From Quillaja saponaria (lineage: Eukaryota > Streptophyta > Magnoliopsida > Fabales > Quillajaceae), in the NCBI GenBank assembly GCA_029379385.1, contig CM055612.1, positions 18,600,001-18,664,000 of the forward strand: a stretch of 64,000 nucleotides of DNA, in the 5' to 3' direction. Both the position numbers and the translations under genes were made by a program. The notes under the pieces are model-generated. The model did no database searches, was not told where the DNA came from, and saw only the letters and a program-made list of their open reading frames with translations. Positions within the stretch are counted from its first letter, which is position 1; each line of letters begins with the position of its first letter. Positions 1 to 11,860 of the stretch are shown here, piece after piece.

Positions 1-453
1 AGAGTTTGACAGCTCAACAGTACCTTCATGAACTTCCCGTTGTGTCTCTTTCCAGCGGTGCTCCTTTTATTTTTCTGGAAAATCCCGTTGTTCGTTTATC
101 CAACGGTGCTCTTTTTATTTTTCCGGAAAATCCGACTGTGTCTCTTTCCAGCCAACACGAGTACTATTCATGGGTACCAGTATGTTCATCAAACAGATTG
201 AAGCTTCACCTAGATTGTTGTAAGTAAAGGGGAGTGTTGAGATTGGTAATTGGGTTTTATTTGTACAAGATTGAGCATTATAAGCTCTATCTTGAGGGGG
301 AGTATTACGAATATAATATTATTATATTGTGTAGTCCCACATTGTTTAGATGTGGAAGTCTATGTTTTATTATTTACTATAAATAAAGCTTATGGGTGTA
401 GGCTTTGAGATATCAATCAAGGCCACAATCCTTTCCTTATTCTATTACATACA
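1..453 (+). mobile_element. 3' end of a Ty1-copia-like LTR retrotransposon
   Basis: A purine-rich tract (about 293-302, TTGAGGGGGAG) precedes a segment that looks like a short LTR, starting near 303 (TATTACGAATATAATATT) and ending near 449-453. The LTR-like part has a TATA-like CTATAAATAAAG near 378-389 and the 'AGTCCCACATTG' motif common in short plant copia LTRs. Upstream (about 30-155) a short internal repeat encodes related peptide units, but no recognisable pol. The element runs off the left edge. It ends where FAR1-like coding homology starts, so it probably inserted into that gene. The first LTR base pair is TA rather than TG, so decay or a slightly different boundary is likely. Confidence 0.5.
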
Positions 454-454
454 A

Positions 455-1695
455 TGAAAGCCATTTTCATGTAACACTTGCCCCATTTATTCTTGAGTTT
501 GTAAACACTTTCTAATCAAGTATTCCTTTACCTGTGCATTTTGTTAGCAAGGGCTTCCATGCATTTTCAAACTTTGTCTTGCCTTCATACTGATACATAC
601 AAGCACTGAATTCTTCAAGAAAAGAATATCATCTTTCATCATGTTTCCCAAATATTTTATGGCATTTTGCGTGAGATGACAAGTATAGGAGTACATCTAG
701 CATCACCTCAGCCAACGCCTTCATCATCACAGCATCTTGATCAGTAAAAATTATTTCTGGCTTTTGATTCTTATGTGCTTCTATAATAAATGTCTAAAAT
801 AACCATTTGAAGAATGCAACTTTCTCATTATACAAAAGTGTTGTCCCAAAAAATTATTATTCTTCTATGTTGATTAAATCCAATAAACACCCCAAATGGT
901 ATAAAATCTTTATTGGTACCAAATGTGATGTCAAAAGTACAAAATCACATAACCTAAAATGAGTATAATCAATAATCATTCTTGTATCATCCCAAAAGAT
1001 ATTTGTTATATGTTCTTCATAATCCAATTTATATTTTTGCTAAGAACAATCCAATTGTATGGCATAATAAAATGAAGGATTTTCTAATGATTGTTGTTGG
1101 AAGTATCTCAACATACTCCATAAGACAAGTCTCTTTTCGTTTAGGTCGAAGGTAATTCTTTTGATCTCGCTAGTGTATATCTAAGATTATGTCCTTCCAT
1201 TCAGCTTGATTACCCATCAACTTGAATAATAGTCTTAGATCTCATTCCCGAATCATCTGCTAAATCAATTTCAAAAGCTTGAGCATGTGAAATTTTTCTA
1301 ATGCCAATGCAACATGTGACGGGTTTCTTCAAATTGAAGAATATGATTATTTTCAACTACAAGATTGTGAATTTGGTACTTTTCAGAATCTTGGTTTAAT
1401 ATGGGAATATGATTCCCTTCCTTATTGAACAATGTGTTTCTGCTCAAGGATTTATGGTTTTATAATCTCACTTGTCTTCTAATCGGCTCTCTTCTTTTGA
1501 GCATAAGTATCTTCTCGATGTATTTTTTTTATCAGTTTTGCTCTTATTTATGCATTGCTTTTGAACACTAAAACCCATTCTCCCTCCATATTTAACCAAA
1601 AATTCTCAAGTTTCTTCTGAGGCGTTAAACTCCATGCCCAACCGAGGAATATAATTAACAGAGCTATCATCATAATTTGATTTTTTCCTATCCAT
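455..1695 (-). pseudogene. FAR1/FHY3-like (MULE-derived) protein, broken and 3'-truncated
   Basis: Reading the minus strand from an ATG at 1695 gives a FAR1-type N-terminus (MDRKKSNYDDS, then PRLGMEFNASEE) followed by an in-frame TGA and a continued FAR1 DNA-binding region (MGFSVQKQC). Downstream come the MULE/DDE transposase-like blocks: SLENPSFYYAIQLD, HITNIFWDDTRM, FGTTLLYNEKVAFF, IIFTDQDAVMMKALAEV, then EEFSACMYQYEG and KWGKCYMKMAF. The family comprises transposase-derived transcription factors involved in light signalling, and also autonomous MULEs. Several stops and frame changes are present. Homology stops near 462 against the copia-like LTR end, so the SWIM zinc-finger C-terminus is absent from the window. 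It is non-functional as it stands. Whether it was a host FAR1-related gene or an autonomous MULE cannot be decided; no TIRs were seen. Confidence 0.75.
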
Positions 1696-3483
1696 AGATC
1701 AAGTTATTAAGAAATAGCTAAACAACATTAAAAAAATATCAAAGAGAATTTTTACTTTAAAAAAATTAAAATAAAATAAATAAAAGAAGAACAAAAGGTA
1801 AGAGATTTTGATATCAAGAAGAAAAGAGTTCAAGCTTTACATATTCTGATGAATTTAGCAACAATGGACAATTTGAATCACATGATGCATCTTCCATTGT
1901 TCCATGATTAACTTTCCTTGATATTGGTAATGCACAAAAAAATAAAGAAAATATTTAAGAAGGATAAAAGTCTAGGGCTGTTTGGACAATAAGAAAATTC
2001 CCCTAAAATTTGTTTGGAGCATCCATTCTCCTAAATCATGACAATATGATAGATAGGCGAAGGTGATACAATCAACTCCCTGAAACCCAACACCATAGCG
2101 GCACCCATAATCCCCAACTAGCTTGTTGTTGTACCCATAATAAATCTCCAACAAAGAAGACTCATAATTGAAGGGATAAGAGCTAGGAAGCGACTGATGA
2201 GATATAGGGAAGCAATGGTGAGATTGAAAGTAATTTAGAAAAGTTTGGGCTAAATTTCTAAATTGTTTATATAAGTTTCATATACTTATACTAGCTTTCG
2301 TGGCACACACATTACGCTAAAATCATATTTATTGTATATAAATATACTAGCCCCATTACACGTGCTTACGCACATGTTCAAAAGCCCCTTTTTTTTTTTA
2401 TTAAGAAATAATGTAAAAACATTATAATTGTTATATAAAATGGAAAGAATGAGATTTAAAAAAATTGATTAATTGAAGTTAACAATAAGTGAGTTTTTTG
2501 TTTTTTTGTTAATTTTTTTTCCTTAATTAGAGGAGAAATGGAGTAATTTATAATAAATGATAGAATTTTAATTTAAAAAGAAGCCAAATTTTAGAAAGAC
2601 ACTATTCTTCCTTTTAGAATGTTATTTAAATTAAAAACTATATTAAAAGTTAGAGACCGCCATAAGCGTGTTATAGCTTTTAGAACAGTATATATATATA
2701 TATATATATATAGAAGTATAGATGTTCATCAATAATTGATATACATATTAGAAATTATGGTTAATAGAAAATAATATTCCAAATTGCATCAACAAATAGA
2801 TAAATCCAATAAAAAATTAAATCATAATATAAACATATAGTTCTTTAAAAAAAATTTAAAGATGAAAAAGTAATTAACATAATCATAAAAACTATAGTCT
2901 TAATATTTCTTTTAATTCATAACATTTAAAAAAAAAATTTGTAACTTATTAAATTAAAAAATTGAGAAAATTAATATTAATTATTATTGATATATTGAAA
3001 AATTATAAATTTGTTAATATTGAAAAGAATTAAGAAAAAAGTATCAATAGTCATAAAAAAAAAGTATAATTTTATTAATATTAAATAGAAAAGAACTAGG
3101 AAAGAAGTAAAAAAAAAAAAAATAGTCTATTTGAATTAAAATCAATTAAAAAGTATTTATGTAATAGTAAAAAATCATATAAGTTTTTTTTTTAAAAAAG
3201 TTTCTTTCACTAAATCACTTTTATATTCATAACCAAATGGAACAAAAAAAATTATATTTATATATTTTTAATTCTTAGGATGGAAGAAGAATTAAAAAAT
3301 AAAACAAAAATATTATAATTGTGGAAACTATGTTGTTATTTTTTTTTAATTCATAGTACTTTTAAAAAAAAATCATAAATTTGAGAAAAACTAATAAAAA
3401 TTATACTTATTAAAAATATATTAAACAAAAAAAAAAAAATTCAATCTTAACTACTATTGACATATAATTATTGAAAGAGTATT
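1696..3483. other. AT-rich intergenic DNA
   Basis: No coding homology was recognised. It holds long A/T runs and a (TA)n microsatellite at about 2690-2713. Sequence around 2310-2370 (CACGTGCTTACGCACATG-like) resembles dispersed plant repeats but could not be assigned to a class. Confidence 0.5.
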
Positions 3484-3580
3484 ATAGCCGAAGCATAGTT
3501 CAATTGGCCTAATACAAGGCATTAGGCCTCCCTCTCACCCCGAGGGTTCAAATCTCAACCTTGTACCAAAAAAATATTTA
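3484..3580 (+). mobile_element. tRNA-derived SINE fragment
   Basis: An RNA polymerase III-type promoter is visible. The A box is TAGTTCAATTGG at 3496-3507. The B box is GGGTTCAAATCTC at 3544-3556, 36 bp after the A box ends, the usual spacing for tRNA-derived SINEs. The unit ends in TTGTACC followed by an A-run. It sits in AT-rich DNA with no gene nearby. A folded cloverleaf is not preserved, so a functional tRNA is unlikely. Confidence 0.6.
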
Positions 3581-5667
3581 TATTTAAAAAATATAAATTA
3601 AAATTTAAAACAACAATATTATAATCATGAAAACTATAGTCTTAATATTTCTTTCAATTCATAGTAATTTTTAAAATTTTAATTCTTAAATTTGAGAAGA
3701 ATTGAAAAAATTATGAATATTAGGAACTTATTAAACAAAAAAATTGAAAAATTCAATCTTAATTACTATGATATATAATTATTGAAAAAATTATAAATTT
3801 ATTAATATTGAAAATAATAAGTAAAAAAGAAATTAATAATCCTAAAACAAATATAATCCTATTGATATTAAAATGGAGAAGAATTAGGAAAAAAAAAAAG
3901 TTTATTTGTAATAAATAACAATCACAAATACTTGTGTTATAATAAAATCTCATAAGGGTATTTAAAAAAATCAAAAAATTCTTTCATTAAGTCATTTTTT
4001 ATATATAAATATAATAATAGCTTATTTGTAATAAAATAGCAACTATATATAAAAAATAATAATAGCATATTTATAGTAAAATAACAACTAAATATAACTA
4101 TAAAATAATAAAAGCTCTTAAAAATATTTAAGGAAATCAAAAATTCTTCCATTAAATCACTTTAATATAAAGTATAGATAATTAAAAATAGTGTTAACAA
4201 GTGACCAATTTATATAGTGACACCTAATAAAAAAATATGGACATTTAATACCATTTTTAAAAGTAGGTATTGTATAATTCACTTTTTAGATTGGATGAGA
4301 TACATAAACAATCGGTAGATATGCAGAAAAATCTAATGATAAGAACACCATATGTGTGTCCGTTAAAACAGTCCGAAACACTTGTAATAATGTGAATTAT
4401 TTTCTTTCTCTTTCCTATGTTTATATTTTAGGTGGGTAATTTTTATTTTTTTTAATATCTCTTTAATAGGAATGGAATAATTGGCAACAGTTTATATTAA
4501 ATTTGGTGAATGTACGGAAAATATTACAGCTTTATGATGCAAATATCTCTGTCAAAAGCTTCATAGGCTAATGGCGCATGTGTCCGTGTTCTTGGTGAGG
4601 CCCAACGGGGTTCTGGCCCATTGCAGCCAGTTGTGTAACACGCTGATCATTCTGTAATATTTATAGTATTCCAGAAATAATCATATCAACAAACTATAGA
4701 TGTTAATTTAGTTAGTGATCACTTAATTTGTTACATTATAAAAATATTTATAATACAAATTTATAGGTAATTTGTAATATATATAATAATTAACGATTAA
4801 TGTTTGATTTATATATTCACATAATATATATATATATATATATTTGTAGTATCTATCATTTACTAAACTTTATATAAAATAACAAATGCATATCATCAAA
4901 ATTAAATAATAAAGTTTAAAAATAATATTAACACATAACTATATTTATTTATTTTTGTTATTAAACTAACTTGCATATAATAATGTTTTCTCTAACTTAT
5001 AATTTTTGTATACTTATCATATCTAATTGTATAATTTATAAATATAATTCTTGTTCATAATGGAAGTATAAATATGTAAAAAAAAACAAATCAAATTTTA
5101 TTAGTTATATTTTTTTAATTAAAAAAATATAAACTATTAGCAAATACTGAAAACATTTTGAAATACAACTATTCAAACTGAACTTTATTTCTTTTTTAAA
5201 TTAAAAACAACATATCACTCAAAAAGTTTATTGATTTTTGACATTAATTTGTATTGTTTTTGTTTTATTATTTATTAACATTATAGACATCTTGAGATTC
5301 TTTTCTTTTAAAAGTCTTAAAATTTGAGTTTGTAAGATATAATATTTAAAGATAATGAAAGTATGGAACTATAACATTGGATACAATCTAATACCAATAA
5401 GTATCCATTGACATATTTGATTATCGATAATGAATTATTATTTTGTATTCATAATTTAATATATGAGTACATTTTACCTGGATTATTGGAAAACATTCAG
5501 AATGTTGAGGTATGAAGTCGTAGTAAAGTGATTTGATCAAAAAGTCATGTTCAAATCTAACAAGTTGCTGGCCAAAAAAAATAAATCTAAGTTGAACTAA
5601 AGCTTATTGACTAGCCAAAGCAATTGACATACACCATACGTGGACAAGAAACATACCCTCCCACTTC
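3581..5667. other. AT-rich intergenic DNA with a duplicated segment
   Basis: No gene was seen. A (TA)n microsatellite lies at about 4827-4844. The segment 4520-4602 is a diverged copy of 5920-6001. Confidence 0.5.
4520..4602 (+). repeat. Diverged duplicate, copy 1 of the 4520/5920 pair
   Basis: Shares the pattern CACAGC...ATCTCTG..A.AAGCTTCA.AGG.TAATG....GCATGT......GTGAGGCC with 5920-6001 over about 80 bp, with small indels. Part of a wider duplication upstream of the TBL gene. Confidence 0.6.
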
Positions 5668-5756
5668 CCATTGAGAAAACAAAAAGAACCTCCCAACCCA
5701 CACATGCACACAACAAAACAAAATCCCCACCCATTTATAAGGCTTCAATGAACCAA
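5668..5756 (+). repeat. Duplicate of the TBL promoter-proximal segment
   Basis: Matches 7252-7426, which lies directly upstream of the TBL start codon. Both begin CCATTGAGAAA and contain CACATGCACACAACAAAAC and ATCCCCACCCATT. The downstream copy has about 70 bp of extra sequence in the middle. No TBL coding sequence follows this upstream copy. Confidence 0.75.
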
Positions 5757-5919
5757 AACTCAAGTCTTGTGATTATCTGAATGTCAATTTTTAACTATGC
5801 TTAATTTTGAGATCTTATCAAATCAAATCCATATCTAAATATAACAAACCATGGAAATAATATATGCACAAATAATTAAAAATCATCTTTCCAATATGTT
5901 TAATGTGAGATTCCAAAAG

Positions 5920-6001
5920 AAGATCACAGCTGAGAGGCAAAACATCTCTGCCACAAGCTTCAGAGGATTAATGCTTGGCTGCATGTTTATTGCTGAGGCC
6001 T
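5920..6001 (+). repeat. Diverged duplicate, copy 2 of the 4520/5920 pair
   Basis: See 4520-4602. It lies about 165 bp downstream of the promoter-like duplicate at 5668-5756. Confidence 0.6.
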
Positions 6002-6074
6002 AATTAACAACCTTACTACCCAACAATTGCAATCATATAACAGAGTATCAATTTTTGTTGGAGCCACACCCTGT

Positions 6075-6406
6075 AAACTAATCAATTAATATTAGAGGTG
6101 TGACACATATACTTATATATTATGTTAATCTTCACATCTAAATAATGTGTAATGTGTTAGTAACTCCATTAACATCTCCTCACATGGAATGTGGATCAAG
6201 TTTGAGCACACGGGTTGTAAGACGGATCAAGTTCGAGTTCGTGGGTTATAAAGTTTTGATATTGGGCCGGAGTATTGGAACAAAATTAAAGGACTTAGTT
6301 CTAATACCAGGTTTGAACTATACTCATAAAATTAATCAATTGATATTAAAAGAAGTGACTTATATAGTTATATATAATATTAATCTCTATATCTAATTAA
6401 TGTGAA
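6075..6406 (+). repeat. Short element bounded by about 77-bp direct repeats
   Basis: 6075-6151 and 6328-6406 are diverged direct repeats (both with AATCAATT.ATATTA, GTGAC, ACTTATATA and TTAATCT..ATATCTAA.TAATGTG). The enclosed 176 bp is unlike the flanks. The layout resembles a terminal-direct-repeat mini-element, but no primer-binding site, polypurine tract or TG...CA ends were found. An 83-codon open frame across it looks incidental. Confidence 0.45.
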
Positions 6407-7251
6407 GAATTAATACATTTACAACTTTTTAAAGTTGATATATAATTGAATAGAAAAAGAGGATGATGTTCTATGTATGTGGGTGAAGGAAAGCAAAGAA
6501 CATTTGCTATAAAAGATACCCTATTCTTTAATAGAAAGGAGAAAACCTGCCTTTTACCTATAGTACTGCAAGTATTAATAATTTCTTATGTCTCCTTTTC
6601 CATGTGAATAAGAGTTAGAAATCAAACTTAGAGGCTTCTAAATTATTCCTCATCAGACCCCACCCTACCAACAGGAACACACCATCACCAAGTGGAGGTT
6701 TTCTCATTTAACATTAAAGACAAAGAACAATGGTGCTCAAGTCTATTGACCCCATTAACCTCCTCATTCATCTTTTGTCCTTTCAGTCACCCAATTAATA
6801 TGGTCCATGGCCAGTTTGATTCACCTTTTAGTTTAAAATCACTTTTGAAATCTTAGTTATAAATACAAAATTAATATTTTTAAATTCTATTTAGATGAAT
6901 TTGAAAATCATAAGTTATAATTATTTTTTTATATATATAAATTATTAAAAGGAACATGCATTTCTTATATTATGAAATTATTAAAATAGTGGAGAGAAAT
7001 AAAATAAAAATTACTTCAATTTATAAAAAATATGATATCAATAACATTTTTGTTGTCCAATCCATCTATAAAATAGAAAAAAAGTAACCGTTGGTTTAGA
7101 AAAGTTATAATCATAAAAAAATTTATATATATAAAAATAAAAAAACGCTTCTGCTTGCAATATTTAAAAATAAAAAAAACCACGTGTGGGCCCTTAGCTG
7201 TCAAGACTTATACCAATTTTTTCTTACATTTCAAGACCAGTTTATTAATGT
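6407..7251. other. AT-rich upstream region of the TBL gene
   Basis: No gene or repeat was recognised. A short minus-strand frame at 7016-7204 is low complexity. Confidence 0.4.
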
Positions 7252-7539
7252 CCATTGAGAAAGAAAAAGAACCGCGAGTCTCAGGATTAATGTCCAAAAC
7301 AACCTAAGCCCACCGTCACATATATATTTTTCACTAACATCTGAACGCATCTCAGCGGGTTTCACATGCACACAACAAAACAAAACAAAATCCCCACCCA
7401 TTCACAAGGCTTGATTGACCAAACCCTACTGTTCTGTAATTTAAATAGTACACCACTCCTCCTCTCACACCTTCGTTCTCTCTCTGCCTTTTGTAACTTT
7501 TGATTTTTTTTTTTTTATTTCTCCCTGTTAGATTCTGTA
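7252..7539 (+). promoter_or_regulatory. Proximal promoter and leader of the TBL gene
   Basis: 7252-7426 is the downstream copy of the segment duplicated at 5668-5756. A TATA-like ATTTAAATAG lies at about 7438-7447. It is followed by a pyrimidine-rich leader (CTCCTCCTCTC, CTCTCTCTGCC) running to the ATG at 7540. The start site itself cannot be fixed from sequence. Confidence 0.45.
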
Positions 7540-10372
7540 ATGGCTCTTCTCTGTTCTCAAATATCTTCTTCTTATCTTTTAGGTTCATGTTTAACTTTTA
7601 TTTTACTAGGTTTTCTTCAATCCCATTTTGTTTCCTCAGCTGTGATATGGAGCTTGAAAAACCATCATAACCATCACCACTATCATAGACCCATGATTCA
7701 AGCCAACCAGAGCTCTTGTGCATTGTTTGTGGGCACCTGGGTTCGTGATGAAGCATACCCAATTTATCAATATTCTAGTTGTCCAGTCATAGACCCACAA
7801 TTCAATTGTCAAATGTATGGTCGCCCAGATTCAGATTACCTCAAATACAGATGGAGACCCCTAAATTGTGAGCTCCCAAGGTACAAAAAGAACCCCAAAA
7901 AGAAAGACTGTGCCTTATATTTTGTTTCAAAGTTGTGCATTTTGATTTGATTTGTTTTGTAGCATTGTCATGGTAGGTTTGATGGGCTTGAATTTCTGCT
8001 AAGAATGAAAGGGAAAACTGTGATGTTTGTGGGTGACTCTCTGGGCCGCAACCAATGGGAGTCACTGATTTGTATGATATCAGCTTCAGCACCTGAGACA
8101 GAAACACAACTTGTCAGAGGAGATCCTCTCTCAACCTTCAAATTCCTGGTGAGTTTTACTTCTTCAACACCTTACAGAATCATACCCACCTCACATTTCC
8201 GCAAAAAAGATTTCATTAACACTCTAAATTTGTTTGAAAAGAAACTGTGTGGTCCTCTGTCTCTGGTAACCAAAGAGTTATTTTCCTTTTTAATGGTGTT
8301 TTTCTAATACTACAGAGAAGCTGTTAGAAAAGTCTTTATAAGGGGACCCAAAAAGTGTTGTCAGGCATTAAATTTTACTAGTTGATGCAAACTGCAAAAC
8401 ACTATCCTCATCTTTGAATCCCACTAAATAGACGGTTGAAATATGGTATATGCAGGACTACGGCGTCTCTGTGTCATTTTATCGAGCACCTTATCTGGTA
8501 GACATTGATGTAATGCAAGGCAAGAGAATTCTCAAGTTGGAGGAGATTGAGAACAATGGTAACGCATGGAGGTCGGCCGACGTGTTGTCGTTTAACACAG
8601 GTCACTGGTGGAGTCACACAGGATCACTTCAAGGGTAGGAATTTAATCTATATTTTTAGCTGCTTATTCAAGAAAAATCCACAAAGAGAAAAGGGAAAGA
8701 AAAATAAATTAAGGGGTTTGTTAATTCAATTTATTTCAAAAGTTATTTGGCCTTTGGGTGATTTGAATTTGATTGCAGGTGGGATTACATGGAATTACAA
8801 GGCAAATACTATCGAGATTTGGATCGTTTGGCTGCTTTGGAAAAGGGTTTGAAAACATGGGCCAATTGGGTTGACAGCAATATTGATAGCAGCAGAACAA
8901 GAGTCTTCTTCCAGGCAATATCTCCCACACACTACAAGTAGGGACTGACTCTCTCATATTATTTTTTTGTGTTGGGAAAGATGGTGGTATTTCTATTCTC
9001 TAGCCTTAATAATTGTGTTTTTGAGTCCTGGGATAACAGCTCCAAACACTAGAAATTTTTGCCTCAATCAAATGAGCTGTATTTTGGGGTCTGGGTAAAG
9101 TAGGACTTTTTTTCTTCTCTTTTTTTTTCCTGTCTCCAATTAGGTTCTAATTCTCCAATCCAAGAGTCACAAGTGGAGTCCACTTCCTTTTTATACTTGG
9201 TCAGATTTAAGAACTCTTGGTACGATCTCTTATTACCCACCTAAGTGAATTGCTAAGTTTCTTAAATGAATTATGTCAAAAATATAAGTGTTCGAAGAAA
9301 TTTTACTAATATTTTAAAAATGAAGCAGGATGTGTTTGAAGAAATTTTAATATTTTCAAAATCAAGCAGAATGTTAACTCCGGTTTTAGCCGGGCTTAGG
9401 TGTCAAGGTAAGTAAGTCCCACAGGATAGGTCAATCTTCAATTGGCTAAGTGGTTCTGAAATAGTAGAAAACAGAGGCCGAGATGAACTCAAGGTTATTC
9501 CAATGCCAAAATCAGTGATAAATGAGGTAATAGTAGATACTAGAGCACCTTGTACTATTACTAGGCTATTTATAGTAGTAGCCTATAGGGTGAAGATAAG
9601 TGTCCGAAGTAGAATATACTTTCCCTTTTGTTTAAGTATGCCAGAAATTGTAATAGAGATCTTAAAGTAACCGTTGATGGTAGCTTGCTATGCGTTTGAT
9701 ACCGAATTGTTTTTTGAAAATGCATCCTATGAAAACTTCATAAAGTTGTTTACTTCATGCAGCAGGAGAATATCAACTAGCTGTGGTCATCTTATCATAT
9801 TCTATACTTTTCCCTACATGTTGGTTTCAGGAGAAGGTTGGGATGGGGAATGAACCTTTCGCTTCCAGGAAATTTTGAAAATAATAAACTTTTTTTTTTT
9901 GGAAACAACCACAGGGTCCCAATAAATAAGGAACTATTCACATTTGACCCCTAATCTATGGAATTGATAATTTTCTTTTAGGTGCAAGTGATTTATAAAT
10001 CATTGTATGTAAACAACATTGGTATTGATGACATGCAGCCAGGCTGAATGGAGTGCAGGGACAACAACCTCCACAACAAAGAATTGTTATGGTGAGACAG
10101 CTCCGGTGACTGGCACAACATACCTAGGAGCCTACCCGGAGGAAATGACGGTTGTGAACACAGTGGTGAGAAAGATGCACAACCCTGCCTATCTACTAGA
10201 CATAACAATGTTATCAGAGCTAAGAAAGGATGGACATCCCTCCATTTATAATGGCGATTTCAGCCCAGCACAGAGAGCTAACCCTGACCACTCTGCTGAT
10301 TGTAGCCATTGGTGCCTTCCTGGATTGCCTGATAGTTGGAATGAACTATTCTATACTGCTTTGTTTTATTAA
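7540..10372 (+). CDS. Protein trichome birefringence-like (TBL), PC-esterase-type polysaccharide O-acetyltransferase family
   Basis: Five exons: 7540-7880, 7977-8148, 8456-8634, 8779-8937 and 10039-10372, all with GT-AG introns. They join into 394 codons plus TAA. Residues about 10-33 form a hydrophobic signal anchor, followed by a His-rich stretch (42-50). The Cys-rich TBL domain spans C60-C110 ([19 protein letters not shown]). The GDS motif of the DUF231/PC-esterase domain is at residues 133-135 ([14 protein letters not shown]). The DxxH motif is D371-H374 (DCSHWCLPG), 20 residues from the C-terminus. Family members act in the Golgi and O-acetylate wall polysaccharides such as xylan, mannan or pectin; the catalytic Ser, Asp and His positions are present here. 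The short N-terminal region suggests the TBL37-43 branch, but substrate and exact orthology cannot be called. Intron 4 (1.1 kb) contains unassigned, partly repetitive DNA. The gene looks intact. Confidence 0.95.
9290..9377 (+). repeat. 44-bp tandem duplication in TBL intron 4
   Basis: Two adjacent copies starting at 9290 and 9334 share GTT.GAAGAAATTTTA, AATATTTT and AA.CAGGATGT-like blocks. The duplication is intronic with no evident role. Confidence 0.55.
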
Positions 10373-11860
10373 ATTGTTTTTTTTTTTTTTTTCCTTCTTT
10401 CTTCCTTTTTGCCAACATAATGTAGATTTAATTTTTAAATTCAGTACTGAATGTATTTGTTGAGAGGTTGCATAATTGCTCTCTCCAATCATGTAAATAA
10501 TGACTAATTAGCTAATGCTAGTAAAAACAACTATAATGGTTATAAAAATTGGAGAAAACAAGATCTCTTGTTCAGTTGTTCTGCTTTCTCTGGCGAATGT
10601 TTATTCCGCTTATTAATTAAATTAGGATGTTACTATTCTCTGTTGATCATGTCTTCTTGCTTACTGTTTATGGTCCAGCTCGTGTACACAATGACAACTA
10701 TAAGTTTTTTTGTGTTTTTTCAAATGAGTGAATGAAATTAATTTTTTTCTAAGTCAGGTCTAATGACAAAGCCTTTCCGCTATGACCTCCCACACTCTTC
10801 TTTTGATATCAGACTTGAAAATTTAAATAAAGACTTTATTATATTGTCATTTAAGAAATAATTATATATTTTTATCTATATGATAAACAAATTTAATGCC
10901 TTTAATAATAATACCATTCTATATAAGACATGTGACATGACAAGTGCACGAAAGAAAATAAGGAAAAAAAAAGATAGGGGCACTTTTTAGAAGAAGGCAC
11001 ATCGTGGGTGGAAAGCTGCATTTTGGAGCATCGTCCTCAAGCACTCCCAAGGCCTTTTTAGCCTCAAAAATGTTATTATCAAAATTTACCAAGCACAGGT
11101 TTTAAAAAGGACAAAGTGCTTGGAAGCACTTGTTCATAATAGCGAACCAATCCAGATTTGTACAAATACTACTCTTTTGCTGCCATCAAGATTAGTATTA
11201 CAAAAGCAGAATGGTTGTCCAATAAGTTGGTCTCTGTCATTATGAAAAATGAATTTGGGAATTAGGAGTTTGAAATTTTGAACTTAGACCCTCCTATTAA
11301 TGTTTTCTTCTCATGAATTAGTTATGCCTCTTGGTGGGATCTGAGTCTTTTCCTCAAGATTCATATAAATTGCTGGTAAAAGCTTTTGAAGAATTTGAGC
11401 TTGCAGATTGAGTTACTGATGCAGGGGAATTTTATCATCTACAATGTAGCAGGACCTCAAAAAGCAAGTATTCCAACTTGAGTTTGCTTATTTTCCTCAT
11501 TTTGTCTTGATATTTCTAGGCAGATTTTAGTTTTTTTTTTTTTTTTATTTATTTATTTATTTATTTTTATGGAATTCATACACCAATACTATAATAGACT
11601 ATAAATGGAGGAAAATAAAAGATACAGAAGTGTTATCAGAAACTGAAATATATTATGACAGGCGACAGCACACTTCAATTACATAAACTTTAAAGCAATT
11701 ATAACATGTTGATAACACAATATTTCTATCCCCGGGTAGGATGCCTTTTCTATAGCATAGTCTTGATATATAATACAGTAGGCTATACAGAAAGTTCCAC
11801 TTATGCTGTAAACTATAACCCTCCAAATCTCACAATATTGTGTCCCTCCAGCAGTTAATA
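10373..11860. other. Intergenic region between convergent TBL and ASN1 genes
   Basis: Holds the 3' flanks of both genes. A T-run and (TTTA)n-like tract lies at about 11529-11565. No coding or repeat homology was recognised elsewhere. Confidence 0.5.
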